Of a stretch of 64,000 bases of DNA, positions 32,979 through 42,452 are shown piece after piece. The notes beneath the pieces are model-generated. The model saw nothing but the letters and a program-made list of their open reading frames with translations. It ran no database searches and had not been told where the DNA came from. Position 1 is the first letter of the stretch. Every line of letters begins with the position of its first letter. The translations under genes and the position numbers were made by a program. Origin of the DNA: CAZSHB01 sp964606885 (GTDB lineage: Bacteria; Babelota; Babeliae; Babelales; CAIQNR01); contig CAZSHB010000006.1 in the NCBI GenBank assembly GCA_964606885.1, forward strand, positions 12,402 to 76,401. Reading direction: 5' to 3'.

Positions 32979-33014
32979 AAAACAGCCCCGATTAAACCCG
33001 GGGCTGTTTTTTTA
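32979..33014. terminator. bidirectional terminator
   Basis: AAAACAGCCCCG / CGGGGCTGTTTT stem (12 base pairs) with an eight-base loop, between convergent genes ending at 32958 and 33064. Confidence 0.85.
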
Positions 33015-33063
33015 TAGCTACATATTTTTTTATCCGTAATCTTCGTGCTGTGTTTATGGATTG

Positions 33064-35670
33064 TTAAAATCCATTAGTTAATTGTGTAATTAAATCGCTT
33101 GATTGCCCAAACTCTACAAGAGTAGCAACGCTTCCCATTTGCCCTGCAGCAGCTATCGTACTAATGCTAATAATAGTCAAACTATTAAGAGTACCTGTAT
33201 CAAAATTATTAAATGTTTGCACACCGTTAGTTCCAAACGTACTTAACCGTGCACCTGTTACTGTATATGTAATAAGTGTCGGTAACAGCACACCATTAAC
33301 CGTTGTTTGTCCACCAACAAGTACTGTTCCATCAGCGTTTACTTTAATTGCAGAAGCTTTGCCAACACCTAGTGTTGTCTCTTGTATAATTCCGCCGTTA
33401 CCAAAGGTTGCATCAAGAACACCGGTGCTTAAGTACTTTACTACGGTGAATACCAGTGTGCTGCTAACTGTACTTTGTGCAGCTACATAATAACTGCCTG
33501 CACTATCTTGTGTTATGGCATACCCACTTGCAACACCAAGGGATGGTTCTTGTAGTACGCCATCAACACCAACAGTAAAAGGATCACGTTCACCAACGCT
33601 ACTATAACGTACGACACTAAATATGTTGTTGTACGTACCACAGAGTACTATGCGATTAGCGTTATCGTACATGCCGCCGTACATAATACCATTTTGTGTA
33701 AGACCAAATGGTGTAGCAGTATCTTGCAGTAATCCCGTACCATCAATTAAAGAAAAAAGAATAGCTGTATCTTCTGCAGAACCTGTAGCAAAAGCATCCT
33801 CATTTGTTTCTTTAACAGCATAAAAGTAGCCAGGAATCATACTTGCAGCAGAATATTGAGCAATATAGGTTTGAGCAAAAGCAGATGAGTAGGTGATAAT
33901 TGTTGGTGTTACATCTGTAACGCCAGTGGTACTAAATCCAGGAATCATAAACGAATCATCATTATTGACTTCTACACCTAAGCCACTGCTTACACCATAT
34001 GCAGCTTCTCGTATGGTGTCTGAAGTTGTTCCAGCAGCATTATAACGCACGGTAGTAAAGTATTCCGGAGAGGCTCCATTGACGGTAGCACCCGTAGCAA
34101 TGATTCGACCAGTACTATCAAGAGCTATTGCACGTACGCGTCCCCCGGTAAAATCATTAGGGGACGGAGAGGCTGGAGCTGCAGCAACACCACTACTGCC
34201 AAAAGATCCATTACGCACACCGCCTGGAGTATAGCTAATAACTTGCCATGTATTATTGTATTGACCACCTACAACAAGATTGCCTGCTTGTGTGATTGTA
34301 GTACTGTATAATAGGCCGGTTGCACTGGTATTAAAAGGTGATGCTGTATCTTGTAGTACGCCAGTGAGGATAATACCAAATGCTGTATCTCGTGTACCAT
34401 CAGTGTTGTAACGAGCTATTATCCACCGGGCTGCGCCTGCGCCATCTGCTTCTGTAAAACCAGCCACTATAGCTTTCCCTGTAGATTGGAGTGCTACTGA
34501 AGAGTAGAAAGCAGGCGAAAGTTGTGCGCTAGTTTCAAGATTAATTCCCGTGTTATTAAAACTAGTATCTAGTGTTCCTGTAGGTAATTGTCTACTTATA
34601 AAAGGTTGTTTCGAACTGTTGCATGCGCACATAACCATAGAAGGAGTAAGCAAAGTATCGGTAAAAGCAATTCCACCTCCAAAGCCATATGGGTATTCTG
34701 TAAGATTATTTGCAACGACGGGATATGTTGAAGGGCTAGCTATACCGGCAGTATTTGTTGCGGCGTAATTCCATGCAACAGTTGATTGAAACCCTCCGGT
34801 GCACATAGCGGTGACTAAAATACCCGCAGTGTCGTTACCTAAGTTATTGGCGGCCAGATAACCAAATTTTCCTGTAATAGGATTAGTTACATCCGTAGAA
34901 CTTCTTACGGCTATAGGTCCTGCAAAAGCACCTGTATTTGTTACTGTTCTTGTTATGACGCTAAAAGATTCAGTTGAGCAGACTGACCAATATCCATAAG
35001 TTCCAGAAAGTAGTCCAAACATACCTCCACGAGCGTTTTCACTATACGTAGTTGAAAACGTAGGAGGAAGAACACCAGTTCCACTAACGGCACGAGTAAG
35101 ATTGTTGGTCATAAATCCATTATAGCGAACGCTTATTACATCTGGACCAGTGGATTGCCACAAAGGACCTTGAATACTAATACCTGCGTGAGCTGCAAGG
35201 TCAAAAGAAAGTCCTACACCATAATTGCCAAGCCCTTCAGTTGCGCCGCCAGTTGCTGAATAGTTTTGTGCAACACCTGATGTGTTGTAACTGATAATAC
35301 GAGTATAGTTATTAGTTCCATTGGCAATAGGGTGTTTACCACCGACAAAGATAGTACCATCACTTTTTATGGTAATATCTTTTGCAAACGTATCGTCTCT
35401 AGTTGATTGCCAATAACCAGTAGTATTAAAAGAGGTATCAAGAAAACCGGTACTCGTAAAACGCGCAACGGTCCAACGTTTATGACCACTGACTGTTGTA
35501 TAACCACAAACTACTATTTTACCATCACTTTGAATCTTTACCGCTTCTGCCCGAGAATCACTATTAAAAATGCCGGTTGTTAATTTAACAATACCTTGGG
35601 GAACGGCTGAATAAAGGCTTTTATAGCTAACGAATAGTATCATTAAGCTAAATAATTTTTTTGCTTTCAT
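33064..35670 (-). CDS. large secreted delta-60 repeat protein
   Basis: 868 residues. Signal peptide MKAKKLFSLMILFVSYKSLYSA. Almost the whole chain consists of repeats of about 50-60 residues of the delta-60 type: DGKIVVCGYTTVSGHKRWTV with ARFTSTGFLDTSFNTTGYW, AIVAGFTEADGAGAARWIIA with RYNTDGTRDTAFG, DGTVLVGGQTTVNGVLLPTL. These build beta-propeller-like surfaces. Other repeats are degenerate. Ser/Thr/Gly/Asn-rich, few Cys. Such proteins are cell-surface or extracellular; a function in adhesion or host contact is inferred only from location. Confidence 0.8.
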   Translation of the reverse strand: MKAKKLFSLMILFVSYKSLYSAVPQGIVKLTTGIFNSDSRAEAVKIQSDGKIVVCGYTTVSGHKRWTVARFTSTGFLDTSFNTTGYWQSTRDDTFAKDITIKSDGTIFVGGKHPIANGTNNYTRIISYNTSGVAQNYSATGGATEGLGNYGVGLSFDLAAHAGISIQGPLWQSTGPDVISVRYNGFMTNNLTRAVSGTGVLPPTFSTTYSENARGGMFGLLSGTYGYWSVCSTESFSVITRTVTNTGAFAGPIAVRSSTDVTNPITGKFGYLAANNLGNDTAGILVTAMCTGGFQSTVAWNYAATNTAGIASPSTYPVVANNLTEYPYGFGGGIAFTDTLLTPSMVMCACNSSKQPFISRQLPTGTLDTSFNNTGINLETSAQLSPAFYSSVALQSTGKAIVAGFTEADGAGAARWIIARYNTDGTRDTAFGIILTGVLQDTASPFNTSATGLLYSTTITQAGNLVVGGQYNNTWQVISYTPGGVRNGSFGSSGVAAAPASPSPNDFTGGRVRAIALDSTGRIIATGATVNGASPEYFTTVRYNAAGTTSDTIREAAYGVSSGLGVEVNNDDSFMIPGFSTTGVTDVTPTIITYSSAFAQTYIAQYSAASMIPGYFYAVKETNEDAFATGSAEDTAILFSLIDGTGLLQDTATPFGLTQNGIMYGGMYDNANRIVLCGTYNNIFSVVRYSSVGERDPFTVGVDGVLQEPSLGVASGYAITQDSAGSYYVAAQSTVSSTLVFTVVKYLSTGVLDATFGNGGIIQETTLGVGKASAIKVNADGTVLVGGQTTVNGVLLPTLITYTVTGARLSTFGTNGVQTFNNFDTGTLNSLTIISISTIAAAGQMGSVATLVEFGQSSDLITQLTNGF

Positions 35671-35766
35671 AGAGATAGTCCTTTTTTAATCTACATGATG
35701 CAAAGAGTATGGGCAGATTTGCTTTTGCAGAGCAATAAAAATAAATCTGACGGAAATAACACGAGA

Positions 35767-36999
35767 CTATTCACAGTCTTCGTGTTGTGTTTGTGCATAC
35801 AGGTCAAGCGCTTTTTGTACGAGTGCGGCTTGTGTTTGTGGGCTTGCTTGTTTGTCCTGAAAGTAGCTGGTTAGCAGTGAACTGACATCTTTTTCTGCTA
35901 AAAAGCCGCGGCGCTTTTGACGTGCAACAATGTCATGTACGGGAATAATACCAACAACATAGTGAGCATCGGCACAGGCCCGTTCAACGACAGAAAGTGA
36001 TACGCCATCCTGTGTGTTTGCGGGTATTTGATACACAATTTTGACCACTGCATGCCGAAGGTCTTTTTTCTTAAGTGCATCAAGAATCTGTTGTGTGTGT
36101 GTTTCTTTATCTGCGCTCAGTTGTACATCAAGTTGTATAAAGGGACGTGTAGGACCTTCTATAAAAGTATGAGTTGTTTTTCTGTGTTCAAGATTAACTA
36201 AGCAAAAGCCTTTTGGTTCCTTTCGTTCTCCAAAGTCTACTCGTTCTATAGAGCCAGAATAAACAACTGCCGGATAGCCGTGAGGATTTAAATCTTGATA
36301 TCTATGTAAGTGGCCAAGAGCAACATAATCAAAGGGTGGAATAGCCAATTGTGATGGCATGAGTGTTGGGTCGCTCCCATAAATGGCCCGTTTTTCTGAA
36401 CCGGAAAAAATTCCAGAACTCACGGTTAAGTGTCCGCTTAAGACTGCAGGGATGGTAGGATCGCATTGTGCCGCAAGATTTTGAATGATAGTACCAACTG
36501 CTTGTGCAATATAGTCGGTAATATCATGGAGCGACTGTTGAAGATTCTTTTTGTTTAGGGCAATAGTGGTGCGTGTTGGCCACGGGATACCTACTATTTG
36601 TACAGGCCCCCGTTTTGTTTCTAGTTTGAGTAATGTTGGCTTTGCCATGACATGGAACCCATCAAGCGGCATATCGCCAAAAATTTCTAGACTGTTTGCT
36701 TTACCAAAACTTAACGGATTATCGTGATTACCCACCACAATAACAATAGGAATACCTGCTTGGTGTAACCGCAAGAAACAACGCATTAAGAGTTTTTGCT
36801 GTGTGGGGCTTGGTGTTGCTGTTTTATATGCATCACCGGCAAATAAGAAAAAATCGATATCTTCTTGAATGCCACGATCAATACAAAAATTAAGCGCCTG
36901 TTCAAAATCTAAAAGACGGGTATGGATACCCGTCTCTGGATCTATTTTGCCATAGTTTTCCATGCCAAAATGAATGTCTGCCGTGTGAATAAACTTCAT
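35767..36999 (-). CDS. sbcD: SbcD/Mre11-family exonuclease subunit
   Basis: 410 residues. Calcineurin-like phosphoesterase motifs in order: FIHTADIHFGM, FLFAGDAYKTATPSPTQQ, VIVVGNHDNPLSFG, LSGHLTV and YVALGHLHRYQD, then a capping domain. With SbcC it cleaves hairpins and processes double-strand breaks, needing Mn. SbcC usually follows in the operon, but here the next gene downstream is the delta-60 protein. It starts three bases after the glmU stop. Confidence 0.85.
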   Translation of the reverse strand: MKFIHTADIHFGMENYGKIDPETGIHTRLLDFEQALNFCIDRGIQEDIDFFLFAGDAYKTATPSPTQQKLLMRCFLRLHQAGIPIVIVVGNHDNPLSFGKANSLEIFGDMPLDGFHVMAKPTLLKLETKRGPVQIVGIPWPTRTTIALNKKNLQQSLHDITDYIAQAVGTIIQNLAAQCDPTIPAVLSGHLTVSSGIFSGSEKRAIYGSDPTLMPSQLAIPPFDYVALGHLHRYQDLNPHGYPAVVYSGSIERVDFGERKEPKGFCLVNLEHRKTTHTFIEGPTRPFIQLDVQLSADKETHTQQILDALKKKDLRHAVVKIVYQIPANTQDGVSLSVVERACADAHYVVGIIPVHDIVARQKRRGFLAEKDVSSLLTSYFQDKQASPQTQAALVQKALDLYAQTQHEDCE

Positions 37000-37002
37000 G
37001 AA

Positions 37003-38457
37003 CTATTTTTGCTCAGTTAATGATGTTTTTGATGCTGCCAAAAAAGAGGGATGCAGGTCCTCCTCTTTAGGTTCTTTTTGTAGTTCCTTTAATTTAGGAG
37101 CATAGCCTTCTTTGTTGATTTGGCGTTGGCGTGCAATAGCAAGTGCGTCAGCAGGCACATCTTGCGTAATGGTTGATCCGGCTGCAGTAAATGCATTGCG
37201 CTTAATAGTAACTGGAGCTACCAACGTGTTGTTGCTGCCAATAAAAACATCGTCTTCTATAATAGTTGGAGATTTTTTAACGCCGTTATAGTTGCAGGTA
37301 ATGGTACCAGCGCCAATATTAACCCGTTCGCCCGTTTTGCTATCACCTAGGTAGGTTAAATGTTTTGCGCAGGTTTTTTTACCTAAGCTACTTTTTTTAA
37401 TTTCTACAAAGTTGCCAACCACTGCTTGTTCATGGATTTCGCTGTATTCACGGATATGGGCAAAAGGGCCAACGCTTGCGCCGTTGTGTACGGTGCTATT
37501 GCTGATAATCGTGTGCGTTTGAATGTGTACATCGTCACCAATAATGGCGTTGGTTAATAAAGAGAAGGGTCCAACAACGCAGTTTTCTCCCACTTTTGTT
37601 TTACCTAGTAGTTGCACGCTCGATTCTATAAAGGTGCCGGCGCCAATAGTAACGGGTAAATCGATTTGTACGTTGTGTGCAATAGAAAAGCGTACGCCGT
37701 TGTTCATCCAGTATTGAATGATTTCTGCTTTTTTAATTTGCTCAGCAGCCCATAGTTCTTGGAAGGTATTGATTCCGCGGATGCGGTCAAACGGAGCAGA
37801 GATAGTTTCTACGCCAAGGTTGTTATCGCTTGCTAATTTTACTAAGTCGGTGATGTACCATTCTTTTGCAACTTCGCTCTTTTGTAGCTTAGTAATGTTT
37901 TCTTCTAAGAAGGTGCGTTTAAGAAGGTAGATGCCTGCGTTAATACAGCAGCTTTCGGTAATATCACCTTTAAATTCTTTTGCTTCTACAATAGAGATAG
38001 CATCTTGTGCTTGAATAACGCGGCCATAATGTGCAGCGCTTGGATCGCAGTTGTGAGCGGTCACAAAGCTCATAGCAGCATTACTTGTGGTGTGTTTAAG
38101 ATATAATTTTTCGATAATGTCGCGTGTAACTAAGGGCATGTCACCATTAAGTACTAAAATATGATCAGATTTCCAATGTGGTTGTGAGCAAGAGATAGCG
38201 TGTCCAGTACCTAGTTGTTGTTCTTGTTCTATAAACTGTAATCTATTTGGAAATGCGGTTTCTAATGTTTCTTCGATTGCTTCTTTTTGAAAACCAACAA
38301 TAAAAGTTATTGGAATATCAAGTTCGACTAGTAATGATGCTGGATAGAGGATCATTTCTTGGCCACAAATTTTTTCTAAAAGTTTTGTTTTACCAGTTTT
38401 AAATCGTGACGATTTCCCGGCAGCAAGAACAATAGCTTGAGTATTTTTGAGTGACAT
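37003..38457 (-). CDS. glmU: bifunctional UDP-N-acetylglucosamine pyrophosphorylase / glucosamine-1-phosphate N-acetyltransferase
   Basis: 484 residues. Makes UDP-GlcNAc for peptidoglycan and LPS. The N-terminal uridylyltransferase domain has IVLAAGKSSRFKTGKTKLLE, QQLGTGHAISC and VLNGDMPLV; the C-terminal left-handed beta-helix shows hexapeptide repeats (VTIGAGTFIESSVQLLG) and the acetyltransferase residues in KHLTYLGDSKTGERVNIGAG and CNYNGVKK. Full length with a slightly long tail. Confidence 0.96.
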   Translation of the reverse strand: MSLKNTQAIVLAAGKSSRFKTGKTKLLEKICGQEMILYPASLLVELDIPITFIVGFQKEAIEETLETAFPNRLQFIEQEQQLGTGHAISCSQPHWKSDHILVLNGDMPLVTRDIIEKLYLKHTTSNAAMSFVTAHNCDPSAAHYGRVIQAQDAISIVEAKEFKGDITESCCINAGIYLLKRTFLEENITKLQKSEVAKEWYITDLVKLASDNNLGVETISAPFDRIRGINTFQELWAAEQIKKAEIIQYWMNNGVRFSIAHNVQIDLPVTIGAGTFIESSVQLLGKTKVGENCVVGPFSLLTNAIIGDDVHIQTHTIISNSTVHNGASVGPFAHIREYSEIHEQAVVGNFVEIKKSSLGKKTCAKHLTYLGDSKTGERVNIGAGTITCNYNGVKKSPTIIEDDVFIGSNNTLVAPVTIKRNAFTAAGSTITQDVPADALAIARQRQINKEGYAPKLKELQKEPKEEDLHPSFLAASKTSLTEQK

Positions 38458-38543
38458 AGCATCTCCTCTTTAAAAAACCAACATGAAAGTTGTAAAATCG
38501 TAACATATACAAAGCATAAAATCTAAAAAAGAAGCGAGTGTAG

Positions 38544-39077
38544 ATGCGTTACAGATCTTTATTGGTGGTGTTATTGCTTATACCTGTAATAACACATACA
38601 AAGCGTTTGCGTCAGCCTGAGCAGGCGGTATGTAAAAAAAAGTATTGGGCAGACCTGTTAGATAAACAGACATGTGAATATGGGTGGCGTACGTATGTAC
38701 AGTTTTTTGCACCACAGTGTGCATCTGTTGTAACTAAAACGGAGTTTGATGCGCAGATACAGTCTGCTACAAAGCTGTGTATTACCAGTGAGCAGTTTGT
38801 TGCATTAGGTGTTGGCAACGAACGGCTTGAGCGATATTGGGGTAAAAAGACACCAGAGGAAGTTTATCCAGAAGGGGATAGGCCGCGCGGTCAGCAAGAT
38901 ATTGATAGTATTATCATGCTTATGAAAACAACAACACCGGTTAGTCCGGTGCTGATTGGCCACGTGCGTTATAAAGATGGTTTTGAACAGTTGGTAGTGC
39001 TTGATGGGATGCACCGTATTATTGCTGCTTATCTATCGGGGCGTTGCTTAGCAGTATACCTCATAGATCTGCGTTGA
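38544..39077 (+). CDS. secreted ParB/sulfiredoxin-fold protein
   Basis: 177 residues. Signal peptide MRYRSLLVVLLLIPVITHT. The C-terminal 70 residues (GQQDIDSIIMLMKTTTPVSP, VLIGHVRYKDGFEQLVVLDG, MHRIIAAYLSGRC) match the ParB/Srx fold, in which a (G/D)G.HR motif (here LDGMHRI) binds nucleotide phosphate or catalyses phosphoryl transfer. ParB-fold proteins bind CTP and act on DNA; sulfiredoxin uses ATP. Export of this fold is unusual. The N-terminal half has four Cys and no recognised domain. It overlaps a convergent small gene by 49 bases. Confidence 0.65.
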   Translation: MRYRSLLVVLLLIPVITHTKRLRQPEQAVCKKKYWADLLDKQTCEYGWRTYVQFFAPQCASVVTKTEFDAQIQSATKLCITSEQFVALGVGNERLERYWGKKTPEEVYPEGDRPRGQQDIDSIIMLMKTTTPVSPVLIGHVRYKDGFEQLVVLDGMHRIIAAYLSGRCLAVYLIDLR

Positions 39078-39352
39078 TTCTTGTCTATAAGTTTCTCAAG
39101 CTCTGCAAGATAGTTTATGCGTTCTATGCCAAATCCTGGCACTTGCCGTTTGAATCTTCTTTTTTGAATAGTTTTTAATAGTGCGTTTTGATCATACATA
39201 GCGAGTAAAGGTACGATGACATAAAGATCGCCGCTTTTAATACCCTCTTTGAGTTCTTTAATAACAGCGTCTGTAATTGGTGGAGTATGTAAGCTGTAAG
39301 CGTGTGTGGTGTATAAAAGTAGTGCGATGGTTATTGTTTGATGTGCTTTCAT
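39029..39352 (-). CDS. small secreted basic protein
   Basis: 107 residues from ATG 39352, with AAAGGGAGA ahead. Signal peptide MKAHQTITIALLLYTTHAYS. The mature part has helices (TDAVIKELKEGIKSGDLYVI, INYLAELEKLIDKNQR) and a basic tail (RRSMRYTAKQRPDR), which may be an ankyrin-like remnant (LKEGIKSGDLYVIVPLLAM). Its 3-prime end lies inside the convergent ParB-like gene. Confidence 0.5.
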   Translation of the reverse strand: MKAHQTITIALLLYTTHAYSLHTPPITDAVIKELKEGIKSGDLYVIVPLLAMYDQNALLKTIQKRRFKRQVPGFGIERINYLAELEKLIDKNQRRSMRYTAKQRPDR

Positions 39353-39399
39353 ACTATCTCCCTTTTTAATTAAAAGAACGTTGAGCAAAGAGGTATATT

Positions 39400-39660
39400 C
39401 TATTCTTGGTTAAGAAATACATGATCTGGTAGTGTGTAGCGTTCGCTTACATGGATTCTGTTATCGTTGGCAGTTGGTTGCGCAGTGTGAGTGTTAGTGG
39501 TCTCTACTTGCCGTTGTCTATGTGTGCGGGGCAGGGTTCTTGGGCGATTAAGAACGGTTCTGTGTATGACCCCTAGAGACGAAGATGATTCTGGGATTGC
39601 TTTTGTGAGTATATCACTGTTGGTGCAGAGAATGCTGACTACTACTAGTACACGTTTCAT
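39400..39660 (-). CDS. small secreted Arg/Thr-rich protein
   Basis: 86 residues; GGAGAAATAGT precedes ATG 39660. Signal peptide MKRVLVVVSILCTNSDILTKA. The mature chain is polar, Arg/Thr/His-rich and probably disordered (RTLPRTHRQRQVETTNTHTA). No family. Its RBS and its transcript with the small gene at 39029 (47 bases apart) support it as a real gene. Confidence 0.45.
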   Translation of the reverse strand: MKRVLVVVSILCTNSDILTKAIPESSSSLGVIHRTVLNRPRTLPRTHRQRQVETTNTHTAQPTANDNRIHVSERYTLPDHVFLNQE

Positions 39661-39701
39661 ACTATTTCTCCTGTGGTGTTGATTATAAAATTGACAGTAT
39701 C

Positions 39702-40094
39702 TTATAGAAAACGCTTACAGATAACAAAACTAAGTGCACTTACAGCGCCACCAAAAAATGTTCCCCATGCAGTATCAACAACAGTGACAATAAGTGGCCA
39801 GTCTTTTATGAGTGCTTGGTTGGTAAGGTTGTACGTGCTATAACACAAGAGGCCCAAAAAGGCGCCTGCACCAGCAGCATACAGCAAAGAGTTTTTTTCT
39901 AATGCCGGTTGGAGCACAAAAAAGAGAAGGCCAGCAGTGAACAAGAGATAAAAGAGTGCAGCGGCCCACCAGAGAAAGCCATCATTAAAGAGATAACCAA
40001 TCTGCTTAAGATAAAAAGGGCGCATAACAGTGCCAAGCCAAATTGCATCAAGAATCAGACCTATACACAATGAGATAAGATAGAGTTGGATCAT
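39702..40094 (-). CDS. DUF2177-family membrane protein
   Basis: 130 residues, four membrane helices. Family pattern: LILDAIWLGTVMRPFYLKQI near the N-terminus, WWAAALFYLLFTAGLLFFVL, GLLCYSTYNLTNQALIKDW, and VTVVDTAWGTFFGGAVSAL. The function of DUF2177 is unknown. It stands between the small secreted genes and the divergent SbtA-like permease. Confidence 0.8.
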   Translation of the reverse strand: MIQLYLISLCIGLILDAIWLGTVMRPFYLKQIGYLFNDGFLWWAAALFYLLFTAGLLFFVLQPALEKNSLLYAAGAGAFLGLLCYSTYNLTNQALIKDWPLIVTVVDTAWGTFFGGAVSALSFVICKRFL

Positions 40095-40168
40095 ACATTT
40101 TTCCTTACGTCGTTTTTCTATTACACTACAGTTACTTCTTACCCGAATTTAATACATAGGTTATCACC

Positions 40169-41098
40169 ATGAACAATATTATTATCTGTTTTTTAGCAGG
40201 AATTGCTCTAAGAACAATGAAAAAAGATATCATCATTCCCTCGTGGGTGGCTGTTTCTTTAAGTAGCTATATTTTAATTTCCATTGGCTTGAAGGGTGGT
40301 TTTGAGTTGGCGCATCATGTGTCGTATGCATTGTTAGGGCAAGCTGCTGTAGTGATGGGCATGGGTGTGTCTGCAACATTAGTCTATTGGGGTTGGTTAC
40401 GTTTATGCAGTATCTATTCGCACCAAGAGAGTATTGTGCTTGCTGCACATTATGGATCGGTCAGTATTGCTACGTATGCCGTTGCAGGAGTTATGCTTGC
40501 AGCGCAACAGATCAGTTTCTCTCCATATTTTCCACTCTTTGTGAGTGTTCTTGAATTCCCTGCAATTATTGTGGGTAATATTTTGTTAGCAGTTACGAAC
40601 AAAAAGAAATTTAATCTGATGCGTGTGATACAGCAGATTTTTTCTTGTAGAAGTTTGCAGCTGTTACTTGGTTCAATAGTGGTAGGAGCGCTCTTTAGAG
40701 AATGGATTGCTTGCGCAGTAGTGCCTGTTTTTTTTACGCCATTTGCATGGGTATTATGTATTTTCTTGTTTGAGATGGGGATTGTGGTAGGAAGTCAGAT
40801 TGCAGAAATATTATCGTCATGGAAGACGGTAGTGTTTATGGCTTTGTCACTTTCAACCATTGGGATGCTGTTGGGATTATTAACAGCATTATTTTTACAA
40901 TGTGATGTTGGGGATACAGTATTATTTATGACAATGGGAGCAAGCGCTTCGTACATTGCAGTGCCTGCTTCGTTGCGTGCGTCAACTGATACACGTTCGC
41001 TATCGCGCGCGCTCATCCATGCTTTGGGAGTTTCGTTTCCTTTTAATATTATGGTGGGCATTCCATTTTATATATGGATAGCGCAGAATCTGCGTTAA
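40169..41098 (+). CDS. SbtA-like (DUF897) sodium-dependent bicarbonate-type permease
   Basis: 309 residues, about ten membrane helices. Family features: GLKGGFELA, the motif AAHYGSVSIATYAVAG in the first half, and MGASASYIAVPASLRAST in the second half, which form the substrate core in SbtA. SbtA imports bicarbonate with sodium in cyanobacteria; relatives in other bacteria are uncharacterised. Slightly shorter than SbtA (about 370), mainly in the loop between halves. No carboxysome or SbtB gene is visible, so substrate use is open. Confidence 0.75.
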   Translation: MNNIIICFLAGIALRTMKKDIIIPSWVAVSLSSYILISIGLKGGFELAHHVSYALLGQAAVVMGMGVSATLVYWGWLRLCSIYSHQESIVLAAHYGSVSIATYAVAGVMLAAQQISFSPYFPLFVSVLEFPAIIVGNILLAVTNKKKFNLMRVIQQIFSCRSLQLLLGSIVVGALFREWIACAVVPVFFTPFAWVLCIFLFEMGIVVGSQIAEILSSWKTVVFMALSLSTIGMLLGLLTALFLQCDVGDTVLFMTMGASASYIAVPASLRASTDTRSLSRALIHALGVSFPFNIMVGIPFYIWIAQNLR

Positions 41099-41190
41099 GC
41101 GCATGCTCATAGATTCTTGACTAACCTTAGTAAGCGTTTAATCTTAAGCTGTTCTGTGGCAGTGAAGCATCTTTTGATACAGGTATTTTC

Positions 41191-42435
41191 ATGATTAATA
41201 ATCGTAAAAAATATAGTGCTCTTTTCTTTTTATGTACCTACGTAAGTTCGTCATGGTCGATGGTATGCGATAGCCGTTATTTTCCATGGTACAGTAGACC
41301 GTTTCATCGTACTGTAAATGAGCAGTCTCGCTTTGATGTGGGTTTGTTTTTTACGAGTGCAGGAAGCGCTATTGGTGATGAAGCACATCCTAATAAACCA
41401 ATTCCTGAATTGTGGGGGATATACGATCAGAAGAAGATGAGTGACGCTATGATTCAACTCGGTATGACGTCTCCTTTACTCGCGCAATGGCAGTTACAAT
41501 CGAAAATCGAATGGGTAGTTAATGGCGAAATTAAAAGCCAAGGTATCTACTTCTATGGCGATTACGATATTACTCACGGTATTTCTGTCGGCGGTTCATT
41601 GTTTGTGGGTCATTTTGCAGCAAGCCAAACATTTGTTATTCCTCGTGCTACTAAAACGGCACTTGCGTTAACAACAAGCCAAGAGGCTCAGTTGGATGCA
41701 GAACGGCGACAAATGTTTGAAATGTTGGGTATGACGGAAGCGCAATGGTCAGTGACTGCACCTTCTGATGTGGAAATGCATCTTCGTTGGGGTACGGTAC
41801 AAGAGTATGTTGCTCGTTGTCGAACTGTTGATATTGGTACATCATTTTTTGTGTACTTTCCGACGTCGCCTGCTCGTAATGAAGACAATCCTGCAGCAGT
41901 TCCTATTAGTGGGGGGCGTTTTTGGGGTCTTGCATGGGGTGTTGATGGGGCATTTGAGTTAAAAGAAGATCTTACAGTTGGACTACAATTTTCTGTTAGT
42001 AAACGTCTTTCTAAGACGCTTACTAAGCGTATACCTATTCAAGATGAGCCATATATTTTTGGTGCAATTACAGGGTCTGCAAAATTAGAACATGACCCAG
42101 TTATTTATTTTAATCCTTATGTCACGCTTGGTAATATACGTGGTGGATTGTCTGCTTCTGTTGGTTATACCGTTAACTATTATGGCGGTACTGTGTGGAC
42201 TGATAAACGTATTGATCAGACTATTCCATCAACGTTAAATAACGTTAATAAAAATTCAGAATGGTGCGCAGAATATGTAAATATTTTGTTTGCATATAAC
42301 TTTGATAGTGTTCATCAGGCACATCCTATGCATCCAGTGTTTACTGCTACGTGGGATATTCCGTTGCATTTCATGGGGTCGCATGATTTTGCTCGATCAC
42401 AGATGGTAACAATAGGTATGGAAGTTCGTTTTTAA
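41191..42435 (+). CDS. putative outer-membrane beta-barrel protein
   Basis: 414 residues. Signal peptide MINNRKKYSALFFLCTYVSS with a possible cut near SWS-M. The chain shows repeated amphipathic strands (GISVGGSLFVGHFAA, FWGLAWGVDGAFELK, LTVGLQFSVSKRL, IRGGLSASVGYTVNYYGG) and ends in VTIGMEVRF, with the C-terminal Phe typical of BAM-recognised barrels. This points to a Gram-negative envelope. No named porin family recognised. It is 17 bases ahead of mreB. Confidence 0.65.
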   Translation: MINNRKKYSALFFLCTYVSSSWSMVCDSRYFPWYSRPFHRTVNEQSRFDVGLFFTSAGSAIGDEAHPNKPIPELWGIYDQKKMSDAMIQLGMTSPLLAQWQLQSKIEWVVNGEIKSQGIYFYGDYDITHGISVGGSLFVGHFAASQTFVIPRATKTALALTTSQEAQLDAERRQMFEMLGMTEAQWSVTAPSDVEMHLRWGTVQEYVARCRTVDIGTSFFVYFPTSPARNEDNPAAVPISGGRFWGLAWGVDGAFELKEDLTVGLQFSVSKRLSKTLTKRIPIQDEPYIFGAITGSAKLEHDPVIYFNPYVTLGNIRGGLSASVGYTVNYYGGTVWTDKRIDQTIPSTLNNVNKNSEWCAEYVNILFAYNFDSVHQAHPMHPVFTATWDIPLHFMGSHDFARSQMVTIGMEVRF

Positions 42436-42452
42436 GAAAGATTAGTAAACAT

